From: Sporosarcina sp. P2
Lineage (GTDB): Bacteria > Bacillota > Bacilli > Bacillales_A > Planococcaceae
Assembly (NCBI RefSeq): GCF_002743255.1
Contig: NZ_PDYY01000003.1
Location: 62,001 to 126,000 of the forward strand
Direction: 5' to 3'
Length of the DNA: 64,000 nt
Part shown: piece by piece, positions 26,049 through 34,508 of the stretch
Numbering within the stretch: the first letter of the stretch is position 1
Layout of the letters: each line of letters opens with the position of its first letter
Notes under the pieces: generated by a model
What the model was told of the DNA's origin: nothing
Databases searched by the model: none
Seen by the model: only the letters and a program-made list of their open reading frames with translations
Translations under genes and position numbers: made by a program

Positions 26049-27034
26049 ATGAAAAAAATAAGATGGAAAAAAGTTGTCGTTTTACTCGTTGCTATCTTTA
26101 TTATTTTTCAGATAGCAGGAAGCTTTTTCTTCTATAACTTGGCCATCAAACGTGGTCCCAAAGACTTCCTGACAGGCAATGCTGACTTGAAAGTATCAGC
26201 TGAAACCATGGATGTGTTTTTAAATGGAGACTGGCTAGATTGGGTGGATAAACAGGAGTTTGAAGAAATGCACATGACGTCAAGAGATGGTATAGAGTTA
26301 ATGGGGTATTACTTGTCTGCCAAACAGCCGACTAACAAATTAGTGATTCTGACACATGGTTATTTAGGACACGCAAAACAGATGGGCTTGTACGGTCAAT
26401 TTTATTATGAAGAACTGGGATATAATCTCTTCATGCCAAATGCTAGAGGACATGGAAAAAGTGGTGGAGACTATTATGGTTTTGGATGGCCGGATCGTTT
26501 GGATTTGATTGATTGGACGAAGTTACTTAGCGAAAATATGGATCCTGCTACAGAAGTGGTCTACCATGGGTTGTCAATGGGGGCCGCTACAGTTTTGATG
26601 GCAAGTGGTGAGAAGCTTCCCGATCAAGTGAAGGCAGTCATTGCAGATAGTCCGTATCAATCCGCTTATCAGCTTTTTGCTATCAATTAAATCGAATGTT
26701 TCATTTGCCGGCATTTCCGTTACTTGATAATATGAACTTATTGACGAACGCAAAAGCGGGATATTCATTGAAGGAAGCAGATGCGCTGAGTGCTGTACAG
26801 CGTGCAACTATACCAATACTGTACATACACGGCAACGCCGATACATTTGTACCGACAGATATGACAAAGGAACTGTACGAAGTAACGGAGAGTGAAGCGG
26901 AACTGTTTTTAGTAGATGATGCGAATCACGGGGAAGCATTCGTGATGGATCAGAAAGCGTATAAGAGAAAGGTGGAAGATTTCCTTAATGCCCATTTATC
27001 GACATCGAACTTGTCAATTGACCTCTTTCGCTAA
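26049..27034 (+). pseudogene. Alpha/beta hydrolase broken by a one-base deletion
   Basis: Two frames together encode an about 328-residue hydrolase. The first (to 26690) has an N-terminal membrane anchor (about 9-29), LTHGYLGHAKQ, and the nucleophile elbow HGLSMGAAT. The second (from about 26682) continues with FPLLDNMNLL, the Asp in YIHGNADTFVP and the His in DANHGEAF. Adding one T after 26681 restores FAYQLNRMFHLPAF and joins the frames exactly. All triad residues are present, so the damage is recent or a sequencing error. Family members (YqkD-like) are membrane-anchored serine hydrolases. Confidence 0.85.
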
Positions 27035-27046
27035 CCAATCTATACT
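27018..27046 (+). promoter_or_regulatory. Promoter of eutWV
   Basis: TTGACC, a 17-base spacer, then TATACT, about 50 bases before the eutW start. It overlaps the end of the broken hydrolase gene. Confidence 0.65.
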
Positions 27047-27097
27047 AATTTTAAAGGGTAGGGGTAGCAGTACTCCTGATCGTAGGGTCGTGGCGTA

Positions 27098-28528
27098 TTG
27101 GTAAAATCAACAGTAGAGAAACTTTGTAAATTACATACGGAATTGACTAATCAAGATGTGCAGATTTTGCAAGAGATGGCGTTTAGCTTACAAACCTATG
27201 CAGATCTATCCAATTCGTATATGTTCATCGATTGTAAATTAAAACCGAGTAATCAAGCGATTGTCGTTGCAGAGGCTTTTCCAATGGGGTGTACTCCACT
27301 GTATACTAATTCTGTCATTGGAAAGATTGTATTTGAGTCTTTTGAACCGGGCGTTTTTTATTCTTATCGTAACGGAAAGAAATCTATCATACAGCAGGCG
27401 ATGACACAAGAAGGTATCGTGGTGCATCAAACCGTGGTACCCATTAAGAACACCTATCACCAAGTGATCGGTGTGTTGGTTTCTGAGAAACAAGTCACCT
27501 CACCGCTACCGGCTGACGATATAAAAAGGTTTTCGGTAGTTACAGAAACAGCGGAAGATCAACTGACGAATTCGAGTCTTGGAGTAGTCTCGGATTTATT
27601 GATGGAGATGCTTATTTTGACTGATGCTAGTAATCGATTAGTTTATGCAAATCCCTCGGGGTTAAAGCTTATTTCTGAAATGAGCGGACGGGATGACGTA
27701 TTGTATCGAGATTTATTGGAAATGCTACCGTTTTTGCGGACAGTTTATGAGCAGGAAGAGGATGTATTTGTCTTTGAGTTGACGATTCAGGACAAAAACT
27801 TAATTGTAAAAAAAATAAAAATGCGTGAAAAAAATAAGTCTCAAGAAACGTTGTTGATCGTCCAAGATATTACTGAACTTCGGACAAAGGAAAAAGAGTT
27901 GATGATGAAATCCGTCGTCATTAAAGAAATACATCATCGGGTTAAAAATAATTTGCAAACTGTCGCAAGCTTGATAAGATTGCAAATGCGTAATGGCATA
28001 TCAGCTAATAACCGATCTGCTTTTGAGGAAACACTTAACCGGATATATAGCATTTCCTCTGTGTATGAAATTATCCTTACGAAGGAAGATGCAGACGACG
28101 ATGATGTAAATATTATAGATTTGACAAGAAAAATTTGTTCCACGATGGTACTAAACGATTACAACTTAAAAGTAGACTTGATTATTGAGCCGAATGGCAA
28201 TAAAATAATAACAACCTCTAAGAAAGCGGTTTCAATAGCATTGATTATTAATGAGCTCATACAAAACTCACTTAAGCATGCATTTCGAGGCAAAGAAGAA
28301 GGAATTATTAATGTGGAATTTATTGTGGATCATGACTTTGTAGAACTTCACGTTTCCGACAACGGCGTTGGAATGAAGAATCCGCAAACGTCACTCGGCA
28401 CGGAAATTATCCACAACTTAGTAACCAATGACTTAAATGGTGAGTTCCTATATGTGCCTAGGGAAATCGGGACACATGCAGTAATCAATTTTCCAGTGGG
28501 TGCGGGGGTGGAGATTTTTCATGAGTAA
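27098..28528 (+). CDS. eutW: Ethanolamine-sensing histidine kinase
   Basis: A 476-residue soluble kinase. Residues 1-150 form a GAF/PdtaS-like sensor, residues ~165-270 a PAS-like region, and from ~275 a HisKA_2 dimer/phosphoacceptor segment with His in KEIHHRVKNNLQTVASL, then a HATPase with NELIQNSLKHAF and HVSDNGVGM. No membrane segment is seen. In Enterococcus and Listeria EutW senses ethanolamine and phosphorylates EutV. The end overlaps eutV by eight bases. A TTG start at 27098 is inferred; the ribosome site AGGG is modest. Confidence 0.9.
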   Translation: MVKSTVEKLCKLHTELTNQDVQILQEMAFSLQTYADLSNSYMFIDCKLKPSNQAIVVAEAFPMGCTPLYTNSVIGKIVFESFEPGVFYSYRNGKKSIIQQAMTQEGIVVHQTVVPIKNTYHQVIGVLVSEKQVTSPLPADDIKRFSVVTETAEDQLTNSSLGVVSDLLMEMLILTDASNRLVYANPSGLKLISEMSGRDDVLYRDLLEMLPFLRTVYEQEEDVFVFELTIQDKNLIVKKIKMREKNKSQETLLIVQDITELRTKEKELMMKSVVIKEIHHRVKNNLQTVASLIRLQMRNGISANNRSAFEETLNRIYSISSVYEIILTKEDADDDDVNIIDLTRKICSTMVLNDYNLKVDLIIEPNGNKIITTSKKAVSIALIINELIQNSLKHAFRGKEEGIINVEFIVDHDFVELHVSDNGVGMKNPQTSLGTEIIHNLVTNDLNGEFLYVPREIGTHAVINFPVGAGVEIFHE

Positions 28529-29090
28529 ACGAATCTTGATAGCGGAAGACGAATCAATTATTCGTATGGATCTAAAAATGACTTTGCAAGACCATGGCTA
28601 TGAAGTCGTTGGGGAAGCAGGCGATGGTGATCGAGCGATCGAGCTAGCCTTTTTGCATAAACCTGATTTGATTTTGATGGATATTAAAATGCCGAAGATA
28701 AATGGACTAAAAGCCAGTCGAATCATCGGAGAACAACTGGATATACCGATTTTAATCATTACCGCGTACAGTCAAAAGGAATTTGTGGAAAAGGCGCAGC
28801 AAGACAGCGTGGTCGGCTATTTAGTCAAGCCCATTTCTGAAGCCAATTTAATTCCTGCAATTGAAGTTGCACTGCATCAATCCAGTAAAGTGCACCGGCT
28901 AAAAGACGGTATTCAGCAGGCAAAACAGGAAGTGGAAAAGCGGAAAGTCATCGAACGGGCAAAAGGTATTCTGATGAATTCAGAGAACTTAACCGAGCAA
29001 CAGGCATTTAAAAAAATGCGTGATACAAGTATGTCAAGGCAAATGACAATGGAGTCACTTGCAGTGGAGATTATAGATTCGCACAAGTAA
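28521..29090 (+). CDS. eutV: ANTAR response regulator, eut antiterminator
   Basis: A 189-residue response regulator. The receiver domain (3-120) has EDES, the phosphoacceptor Asp in LILMDIKMP near residue 54 and the Lys in GYLVKPIS. Residues ~130-187 form an ANTAR RNA-binding domain with VIERAKGILMNSENLTEQQAFKKMR. When phosphorylated by EutW it dimerises and stabilises small paired hairpins in eut leaders, preventing terminator formation. The ATG at 28521 follows GGGGGTGGAG by seven bases and lies inside the end of eutW. Two matching target hairpins are found, before eutH and before eutA. Confidence 0.94.
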   Translation: MSKRILIAEDESIIRMDLKMTLQDHGYEVVGEAGDGDRAIELAFLHKPDLILMDIKMPKINGLKASRIIGEQLDIPILIITAYSQKEFVEKAQQDSVVGYLVKPISEANLIPAIEVALHQSSKVHRLKDGIQQAKQEVEKRKVIERAKGILMNSENLTEQQAFKKMRDTSMSRQMTMESLAVEIIDSHK

Positions 29091-29097
29091 ATAGACC

Positions 29098-29142
29098 TAA
29101 GCAAAGACGCTTAAAGAGATACCTTCTTTAAGCGTCATTTTT
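29098..29142 (+). promoter_or_regulatory. ANTAR-type antiterminator hairpin overlapping a terminator, eutH leader
   Basis: A small hairpin TAAGC-[AAAGAC]-GCTTA (29098-29113) has a hexaloop with A at position 1 and G at position 4, the known EutV target signature. Its 3' half is also the 5' arm of an intrinsic terminator: GACGCTTAAAG (29106-29116) pairs perfectly with CTTTAAGCGTC (29126-29136), followed by ATTTTT. The two structures exclude each other. The companion first hairpin of the usual pair was not found. Confidence 0.75.
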
Positions 29143-29245
29143 GTCTTCTTTTTTCAGAATTTGTCATTAGATTTAAAGGTGGTGGCAAGTGTATTAATAC
29201 AAGGTTGACGGTAACACTATAAGAAAGTAATAGGGGGAAACTCAA

Positions 29246-30508
29246 ATGGAAATGATCGGTACGGTAATTGTCTACATTATCATGGCCTGTGCAGTTGCAG
29301 GGGCATTTGCTTCAATAAAAAATCCGGAAGTGGGATTAGGTAAGGAATTCATGTCTGGATTACACGCTGTTGGGCATATCTTCGTTCCTGCGGCAGGAAT
29401 CATGGCGTCTATACCCTACTTGACCTGGTTTATCAGTAAATTCATTGGTCCTGTATTTAATTCAATCGGGGCAGATCCGGCACTTGCTGCAACTACTATT
29501 CTGGCTTCAGATATGGGTGGTTATCAGTTAGCGGAAGCGCTAAAGGTAACAAATGAAGGATGGATCATGGCGCTGATCGTTGGTTTCATGTCCGGAGCAA
29601 CAATCGTCTTCTCTATTCCAATGGGACTTGCCATGCTAGATAAACGAGACCATAAGTACATGGCGCTTGGCATCATGTCAGGTGTATTGACGATTCCAAT
29701 CGGTGCATTTATTGCATCGGTATTAGTTGTTTTGTTCAACACGGACGTGCGTGATGTAATCAGCACGACGGCTACATCCAATTATGAGTTTGCGATTAGT
29801 TATTTACAAATCTTCATAAATTTATTGCCATTATTATTATTTGTTGTATTGATCGCGGTCGGACTGAAGTTTGTTCCACGTATTATGATTAACGGATTTA
29901 TGATTTTTGGCCGTGTGATGGACGCTGCCATTAAACTTGTATTAGTGTTCTCTATCGTGGAAGTATTTACGGGTATCTTTACTAAGATCTTTGGTGTTTG
30001 GGGCTTTGATCCAATCATGGCGGATAAAGCAGACCAATTCCGTGCACTTGAAACAGCCGGATATATTGGTATTATGTTAGCGGGTGCATTCCCAATGATT
30101 TACTTGATTCGAAAGTACATGGGGAGACCTTTGGAAGCCGCGGGAAAGAAAATTGGGCTTTCGCCTGAAGGTAGCGCGGGTCTACTTGCGACTGTCGCGA
30201 ATATCTTGGCGATGTTCTCATTAGTTCGTTACATGAAACCAAAAGATAAAGTTATCAATATCGCATTCGCAGTGTGTGCTGCATTCTTGCTAGGGGATCA
30301 TTTATCTTTCACAGCGAATTTCCAACCCAATATAATTTTACCGGTTATACTAGGTAAATTAAGTGCGGGTATCATCGCAGTTATCATTGCATACAAGCTG
30401 TCTGTACCAACAGCATTAAGGTTAGAAAAGCAAGACCGTGAAGCGGGAATTATTCGCGAAGGCGAGTATGAAGATGCTGAAACGAAAGCTCCCGCCGCTA
30501 AAGCATAA
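29246..30508 (+). CDS. eutH: Ethanolamine transporter
   Basis: A 420-residue integral membrane protein with about 10-11 helices, the EutH family. Recognisable parts are the N-terminal MEMIGTVIVYIIMACAVAGA, then AATTILASDMGGYQLAE near residue 85 and GAFPMIYLIRKYMGRPLE near 280. EutH helps ethanolamine or ethanolammonium enter the cell, most needed at low pH or low concentration. It begins behind TAGGGGGA. No separate promoter is evident after the terminator, so expression probably depends on read-through from the eutWV promoter with EutV antitermination. Confidence 0.94.
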   Translation: MEMIGTVIVYIIMACAVAGAFASIKNPEVGLGKEFMSGLHAVGHIFVPAAGIMASIPYLTWFISKFIGPVFNSIGADPALAATTILASDMGGYQLAEALKVTNEGWIMALIVGFMSGATIVFSIPMGLAMLDKRDHKYMALGIMSGVLTIPIGAFIASVLVVLFNTDVRDVISTTATSNYEFAISYLQIFINLLPLLLFVVLIAVGLKFVPRIMINGFMIFGRVMDAAIKLVLVFSIVEVFTGIFTKIFGVWGFDPIMADKADQFRALETAGYIGIMLAGAFPMIYLIRKYMGRPLEAAGKKIGLSPEGSAGLLATVANILAMFSLVRYMKPKDKVINIAFAVCAAFLLGDHLSFTANFQPNIILPVILGKLSAGIIAVIIAYKLSVPTALRLEKQDREAGIIREGEYEDAETKAPAAKA

Positions 30509-30532
30509 AAATATAAACGAGGAGTGTGTGTA

Positions 30533-30874
30533 ATGAGCGAAGACAAGAAACGATTTATACAGGAATTCGTTCCAGGAAAACAGATTACACTCAGTCATTT
30601 GATCGCTAATCCCGATCCAGACATGTTTCAGAAGTTAGGCATCCAGGAAGCTGGAGCTTTAGGTATTCTCACTTGTACACCGAGTGAGACGGTAATTATC
30701 GCGGGGGACTTAGCTACGAAAGCAGCAAATGTTCAAATTGGATTCCTCGATCGATTTACAGGAAGTCTTGTCATCGTAGGGAGCGTCTCCGAAGTAGAGA
30801 TGGCTATGCTGGAGATTAATCGTTTTTTATCGGAGAAGTTAAAGTATACGCCAGCTGAAATCACAAAATCATAA
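30533..30874 (+). CDS. eutS: Microcompartment shell protein EutS
   Basis: A 113-residue bacterial-microcompartment (BMC) shell protein with the circularly permuted fold of EutS/PduU: an N-terminal beta-barrel strand ([21 protein letters not shown]), then [43 protein letters not shown] split across the usual positions. EutS hexamers form bent or capped facets of the shell. The ATG at 30533 follows GAGGAGTG; an upstream start at 30524 lies in the ribosome site. Confidence 0.94.
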   Translation: MSEDKKRFIQEFVPGKQITLSHLIANPDPDMFQKLGIQEAGALGILTCTPSETVIIAGDLATKAANVQIGFLDRFTGSLVIVGSVSEVEMAMLEINRFLSEKLKYTPAEITKS

Positions 30875-30886
30875 GGAGTGAGGACG

Positions 30887-31384
30887 ATGCGAAACAAGGC
30901 AATGCTGATCGGTGCGGTACGGGCGGGAAAGTCTACATTGACGAATGCTTTATTGGGCCGAAAAGTAGAAGCTTTCAAAACGCAAACGCTCAGTTATTAT
31001 GATTGGATTGTCGATACGCCGGGCGAGTACACGGAAAATCCTATGTTCTACAAAAATATTATGGCCACCGCGCTTGAAGTAACGCACGTACTGTATTTGC
31101 AAGACGCAACGAGTGAAAAGCTTATTTTTCCACCAGGTTTCAGCATGGGAATCCCGAAACTACCCATCGGGGTCATCACCAAATGCGATCTTCCGGAAGC
31201 GGATATAGATCGTTCACTTGGCATGTTAAAGACTGTCATGAACGTCGGACCCATTGTCATGATTTCTTCCAAAACGGGTATGGGGATCAAGCATATAAAG
31301 GAATTGACAAAGTTGAACGACATTCATGCGATGCGGCATTACGTAGAGTCAGAAGCCGACAAGCACTTGATCTTCCACGGCTAA
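30887..31384 (+). CDS. eutP: EutP/PduV-family small GTPase-like protein
   Basis: A 165-residue P-loop protein with GAVRAGKST near residue 8 and DTPGEYTENP near 44, followed by VITKCDLPEAD and a final SSKTGMGI. EutP of Salmonella has acetate kinase activity, and PduV associates with microcompartments; either role could apply. The ATG at 30887 is preferred, with AAGGAGTGAGG before it. It is the last gene before the eutA leader region. Confidence 0.9.
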   Translation: MRNKAMLIGAVRAGKSTLTNALLGRKVEAFKTQTLSYYDWIVDTPGEYTENPMFYKNIMATALEVTHVLYLQDATSEKLIFPPGFSMGIPKLPIGVITKCDLPEADIDRSLGMLKTVMNVGPIVMISSKTGMGIKHIKELTKLNDIHAMRHYVESEADKHLIFHG

Positions 31385-31389
31385 TTTTC

Positions 31390-31418
31390 TTTACAGCCAG
31401 ATAGGAATTTGATATAGT
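31390..31418 (+). promoter_or_regulatory. Promoter of the eutABCLE-M-pduL-N-M2-mdh unit
   Basis: TTTACA, 17-base spacer, TATAGT, immediately after the eutP stop. Transcripts from here pass through the ANTAR hairpin/terminator at 31441-31502. Confidence 0.65.
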
Positions 31419-31440
31419 AAATTCCATACAAGTGAATAAA

Positions 31441-31502
31441 AACGGCAATGGCGCCTTTACATCCCATGGGAAAATCCATGGGTTTGTAAAGGCGTCTTTT
31501 TT
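31441..31502 (+). promoter_or_regulatory. ANTAR-type antiterminator hairpin overlapping a terminator, eutA leader
   Basis: GGC-[AATGGC]-GCC (31444-31455) forms a hairpin with an A1/G4 hexaloop, extended by AA/TT beyond a C-T mismatch. Its loop and 3' arm overlap a strong terminator: 31450-31461 pairs with 31485-31496, with an inner CCCATGG/CCATGGG stem, followed by TTTTTT. The layout copies that before eutH. A first companion hairpin is not clear. Confidence 0.72.
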
Positions 31503-31507
31503 ATATC

Positions 31508-31625
31508 AAAAGCGCAAGACGCCGTCTAGCTCCGACAGGCGTTTGTAATCTTCCCGACAGAGTGCATACTTTGTACGTTATTGGGAAGATTGAAATGACC
31601 CGGAAGCTGGTGTCTAAGCTAGATA
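31508..31625. repeat. Dispersed-type intergenic hairpin repeat
   Basis: About 118 bases able to fold into a long hairpin. Inner arms AATCTTCCC (31548-31556) and GGGAAGATT pair perfectly; outer arms around AGACGCCGTCTAGCTCCG pair imperfectly with CCCGGAAGCTGGTGTCT. The wording (GCTCCGACAGGCG, GACCCGGAAGCTG) matches a non-coding repeat seen in many Bacillales intergenic regions. It lies between the eut leader terminator and eutA, so it is transcribed only on read-through. Confidence 0.6.
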
Positions 31626-31670
31626 TAATTAAAAGTACAAGGCAGTAAGTAATCAGAGAGGAGTGTGGGC

Positions 31671-33116
31671 GTGAGCAATTTCAATAAGCACGAAACAATT
31701 ATTAGTGCAGGAATTGATATTGGCACAAGCACGACAAAACTGATTATCAGTCGTTTTTCTCTACGTAATGTAGCGGGTGCAACACATGTGCCACGAATAG
31801 AAATTACAGATAAAGAAATACTCTACAAGAGCCCAGTATTTCGAACACCATTGCAAGACGCAGTGACGATTGATGTAGCGGGTGTCCAACAGATTATCCG
31901 CACGGAATACGAAAAGGCAGGAATCCAGCCTTCGCAGATAGAAACAGGCGCTGTCATTATTACAGGTGAAACCGCAACCAAACGAAACGCCAGTGAAATG
32001 TTGCATCAGTTGTCTGATGAAGCAGGCGATTTCCTCGTCGCAACGGCAGGCCCTGACTTAGAAGGAATTATCGCAGCAAAAGGGTCAGGCAGCTATGAAT
32101 CATCTGGAAAAAGTGGCCAGGTAATTGCCAATATAGACATTGGTGGAGGGACAGCAAATATTGCAGTATTCAAAGACAAGCAACTTCTTGGTACATGCAC
32201 GATGCATATCGGGGGTCGCTTGATCGAATTTGAACACGGAAAAGTCCGTACCATTTCACCGTCAGTCGAACGGTTATTACAAGACCAAGGCTATACGTTA
32301 CAAGTCGGTGACCCCAAAAATGCATCAGCTGTATCATTCGTAACGACTTATATGGCAGAAGCGATGGCGCGTATTTTGAAGAAGGAAGTTCAGGCACAAG
32401 ATCGAGTGCTTTTGCTAGGTCATGAACCGAACTGGTTGCAACCAATCGATACCATCGTCTTTTCAGGTGGTATTTCCGAATGTATGTATCATCATACTTC
32501 CGGTGAAGTCCAAATAGCACGGTACGACGATATCGGCATGCAACTTGCGGAGGCACTGCTACAAAACACATCACTACAACACTTTACTTGGCAAGAGCCA
32601 GTAGAAACTGTACGGGCTACTGTATTGGGAGCTGGAACACAGACTACTGAAATTAGCGGGGCTACCATACAGATTGCGCCACATGAGTTGCCTTTAAAAA
32701 ACATTCCGATTTACCAATATGATTTTGGAGAAAATCTCGAGATAGGATTTTCCCGATTTGAAGACGCGGTTCAGCAGGCGGTTACTTTATACGACTCTGC
32801 GAAAGAAGGACAAAACTTCGCTCTCTATCTGTCCAATCTTCCCTATCTCGGATTTCGCGATGTGCAGAGATTGGCCAAGGCAATTGTTCAGATCATGAAC
32901 GAGAGGCCGCGCCCTGAACAACCGATTATATTGGTCATTCAATCAGATCACGCTAAAGTGATTGGCCAAACATTGGCGGCATTACAAGTGAAACAAAGCA
33001 TTATTTGTATAGATCAAATTAATGTGGAAACAGGCGATTACATCGATATCGGCAATGCGCTCACTTCAGGCGTCGTACCGGTCGTTGTGAAAACCTTAAC
33101 ATTCCATACAACGTAA
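31671..33116 (+). CDS. eutA: Ethanolamine ammonia-lyase reactivating factor
   Basis: A 481-residue ASKHA-fold ATPase. The N-terminal phosphate loop SAGIDIGTSTTKLIISR, a second Asp segment NIDIGGGTANIAVFK near residue 155 and SGGISECM near 265 are diagnostic of EutA. It removes damaged cobalamin from EutBC and lets active adenosylcobalamin enter, using ATP. The GTG at 31671 follows AGAGAGGAG. It is the first gene of the enzyme operon. Confidence 0.94.
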   Translation: MSNFNKHETIISAGIDIGTSTTKLIISRFSLRNVAGATHVPRIEITDKEILYKSPVFRTPLQDAVTIDVAGVQQIIRTEYEKAGIQPSQIETGAVIITGETATKRNASEMLHQLSDEAGDFLVATAGPDLEGIIAAKGSGSYESSGKSGQVIANIDIGGGTANIAVFKDKQLLGTCTMHIGGRLIEFEHGKVRTISPSVERLLQDQGYTLQVGDPKNASAVSFVTTYMAEAMARILKKEVQAQDRVLLLGHEPNWLQPIDTIVFSGGISECMYHHTSGEVQIARYDDIGMQLAEALLQNTSLQHFTWQEPVETVRATVLGAGTQTTEISGATIQIAPHELPLKNIPIYQYDFGENLEIGFSRFEDAVQQAVTLYDSAKEGQNFALYLSNLPYLGFRDVQRLAKAIVQIMNERPRPEQPIILVIQSDHAKVIGQTLAALQVKQSIICIDQINVETGDYIDIGNALTSGVVPVVVKTLTFHTT

Positions 33117-33130
33117 AGGAGGTCTTGTAC

Positions 33131-34495
33131 GTGAATTTATCCACTACATTAGGCGGCGAACGATATGTGTTCCATGACCTAAAAGAAGTGCTAGCAAAAG
33201 CGAATGAAGAGAAATCTGGAGATCGTCTCGCAGGAATTGCGGCGGAAACCGTGCAAGAACGAATCGCTGCCAAAACAGTCGTTAGTGAGTTGCTTATAAG
33301 TGACATCCGTAACAATCCACTGATCCCAATCGAAGATGATGAAGTCTCACTGATTATTGAAAATGATATTAACGAGAAGGTCTACAGTGGAATCCAGAAC
33401 TGGAGTATCGCAGAACTGCGCGAATACATTTTGAGTAATGAAGTAGGGGACCGCGAATTAAAACGTCTCAGTCGCGGATTGACATCGGAAGTCATTGCGG
33501 CTGTAACGAAGCTGATGTCCAATCTGGACTTAGTACACGCGGCGAATAAAATCGAAATCTTATCAACGTGTAATATTACAATCGGTCAAAAGGGTACTTT
33601 GTCTTCCCGCCTCCAACCGAATCACCCGACGGACAATATTGATGGGATCATCACTTCGTTAAAAGAAGGCTTGTCTTACGGTATCGGTGATGCGGTAATT
33701 GGGATCAATCCTGTAGATGATTCCGTAGAAAGCGTAAAGCGTGTGTTGAATGCGACGAAAGACTTTATTGATGAATGGGAAATTCCAACACAAAACTGTG
33801 TACTTGCACACGTTACGACACAGATGAAAGCAATCGAACAGGGAGCTCCTGCGGATATGATTTTCCAAAGTATTGCAGGAACGGAAAAAGCCCATCGTTC
33901 ATTTGGTATTTCAGCAGAATTAATTGCGGAAGCGAAAGATCTATCGCTGAAAATGGGTACGGGTACTGGTCCTCAAACATTGTATTTTGAAACAGGACAA
34001 GGATCCGAACTGTCGGCTGAAGCGCATTATGGTGTAGATCAAGTAACCATGGAAGCACGGAACTACGGTTTTGCACGACATTATGATCCGTACATTGTCA
34101 ACACGGTTGTCGGATTTATTGGTCCGGAATATTTATATAACAGTAAGCAAGTGATCCGGGCAGGCCTTGAAGATCACTTCATGGGTAAGCTACATGGACT
34201 GCCGATGGGTGTAGACATTTGCTATACGAACCATATTAAAGCAGACCAAAATGACATTGAAGATTTAAGTATCTTATTATCAGCGGCAGGTGTGAATTTC
34301 ATCATCGCAGCCCCTATGGGTGATGACGTTATGCTGAATTACCAGTCCATGAGCTACCATGACGTGGCGACCGTTCTTCAGACGATGGGTAAAACACCAG
34401 CACCTGAATACTTGAAATGGCTTGAAAAGATGGGGATTTACGAAAATGGCATGTTGAGTAAACATGCTGGAGATCTCACACTCTTCAATCGATAG
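33131..34495 (+). CDS. eutB: Ethanolamine ammonia-lyase large subunit
   Basis: A 454-residue TIM-barrel catalytic subunit. It converts ethanolamine to acetaldehyde and ammonia with adenosylcobalamin. Typical EutB segments are SRGLTSEVIAAVTKLMSN, LSSRLQPNHPTDN, GYFETGQGSELSA-like LYFETGQGSELSAEAHYGVDQ near residue 285 and PMGVDICYTNH near 355. Length equals characterised EutB. The GTG start at 33131 follows a perfect AAAGGAGGT by seven bases. Confidence 0.96.
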   Translation: MNLSTTLGGERYVFHDLKEVLAKANEEKSGDRLAGIAAETVQERIAAKTVVSELLISDIRNNPLIPIEDDEVSLIIENDINEKVYSGIQNWSIAELREYILSNEVGDRELKRLSRGLTSEVIAAVTKLMSNLDLVHAANKIEILSTCNITIGQKGTLSSRLQPNHPTDNIDGIITSLKEGLSYGIGDAVIGINPVDDSVESVKRVLNATKDFIDEWEIPTQNCVLAHVTTQMKAIEQGAPADMIFQSIAGTEKAHRSFGISAELIAEAKDLSLKMGTGTGPQTLYFETGQGSELSAEAHYGVDQVTMEARNYGFARHYDPYIVNTVVGFIGPEYLYNSKQVIRAGLEDHFMGKLHGLPMGVDICYTNHIKADQNDIEDLSILLSAAGVNFIIAAPMGDDVMLNYQSMSYHDVATVLQTMGKTPAPEYLKWLEKMGIYENGMLSKHAGDLTLFNR

Positions 34496-34508
34496 GAGGT
34501 GGATGGAC

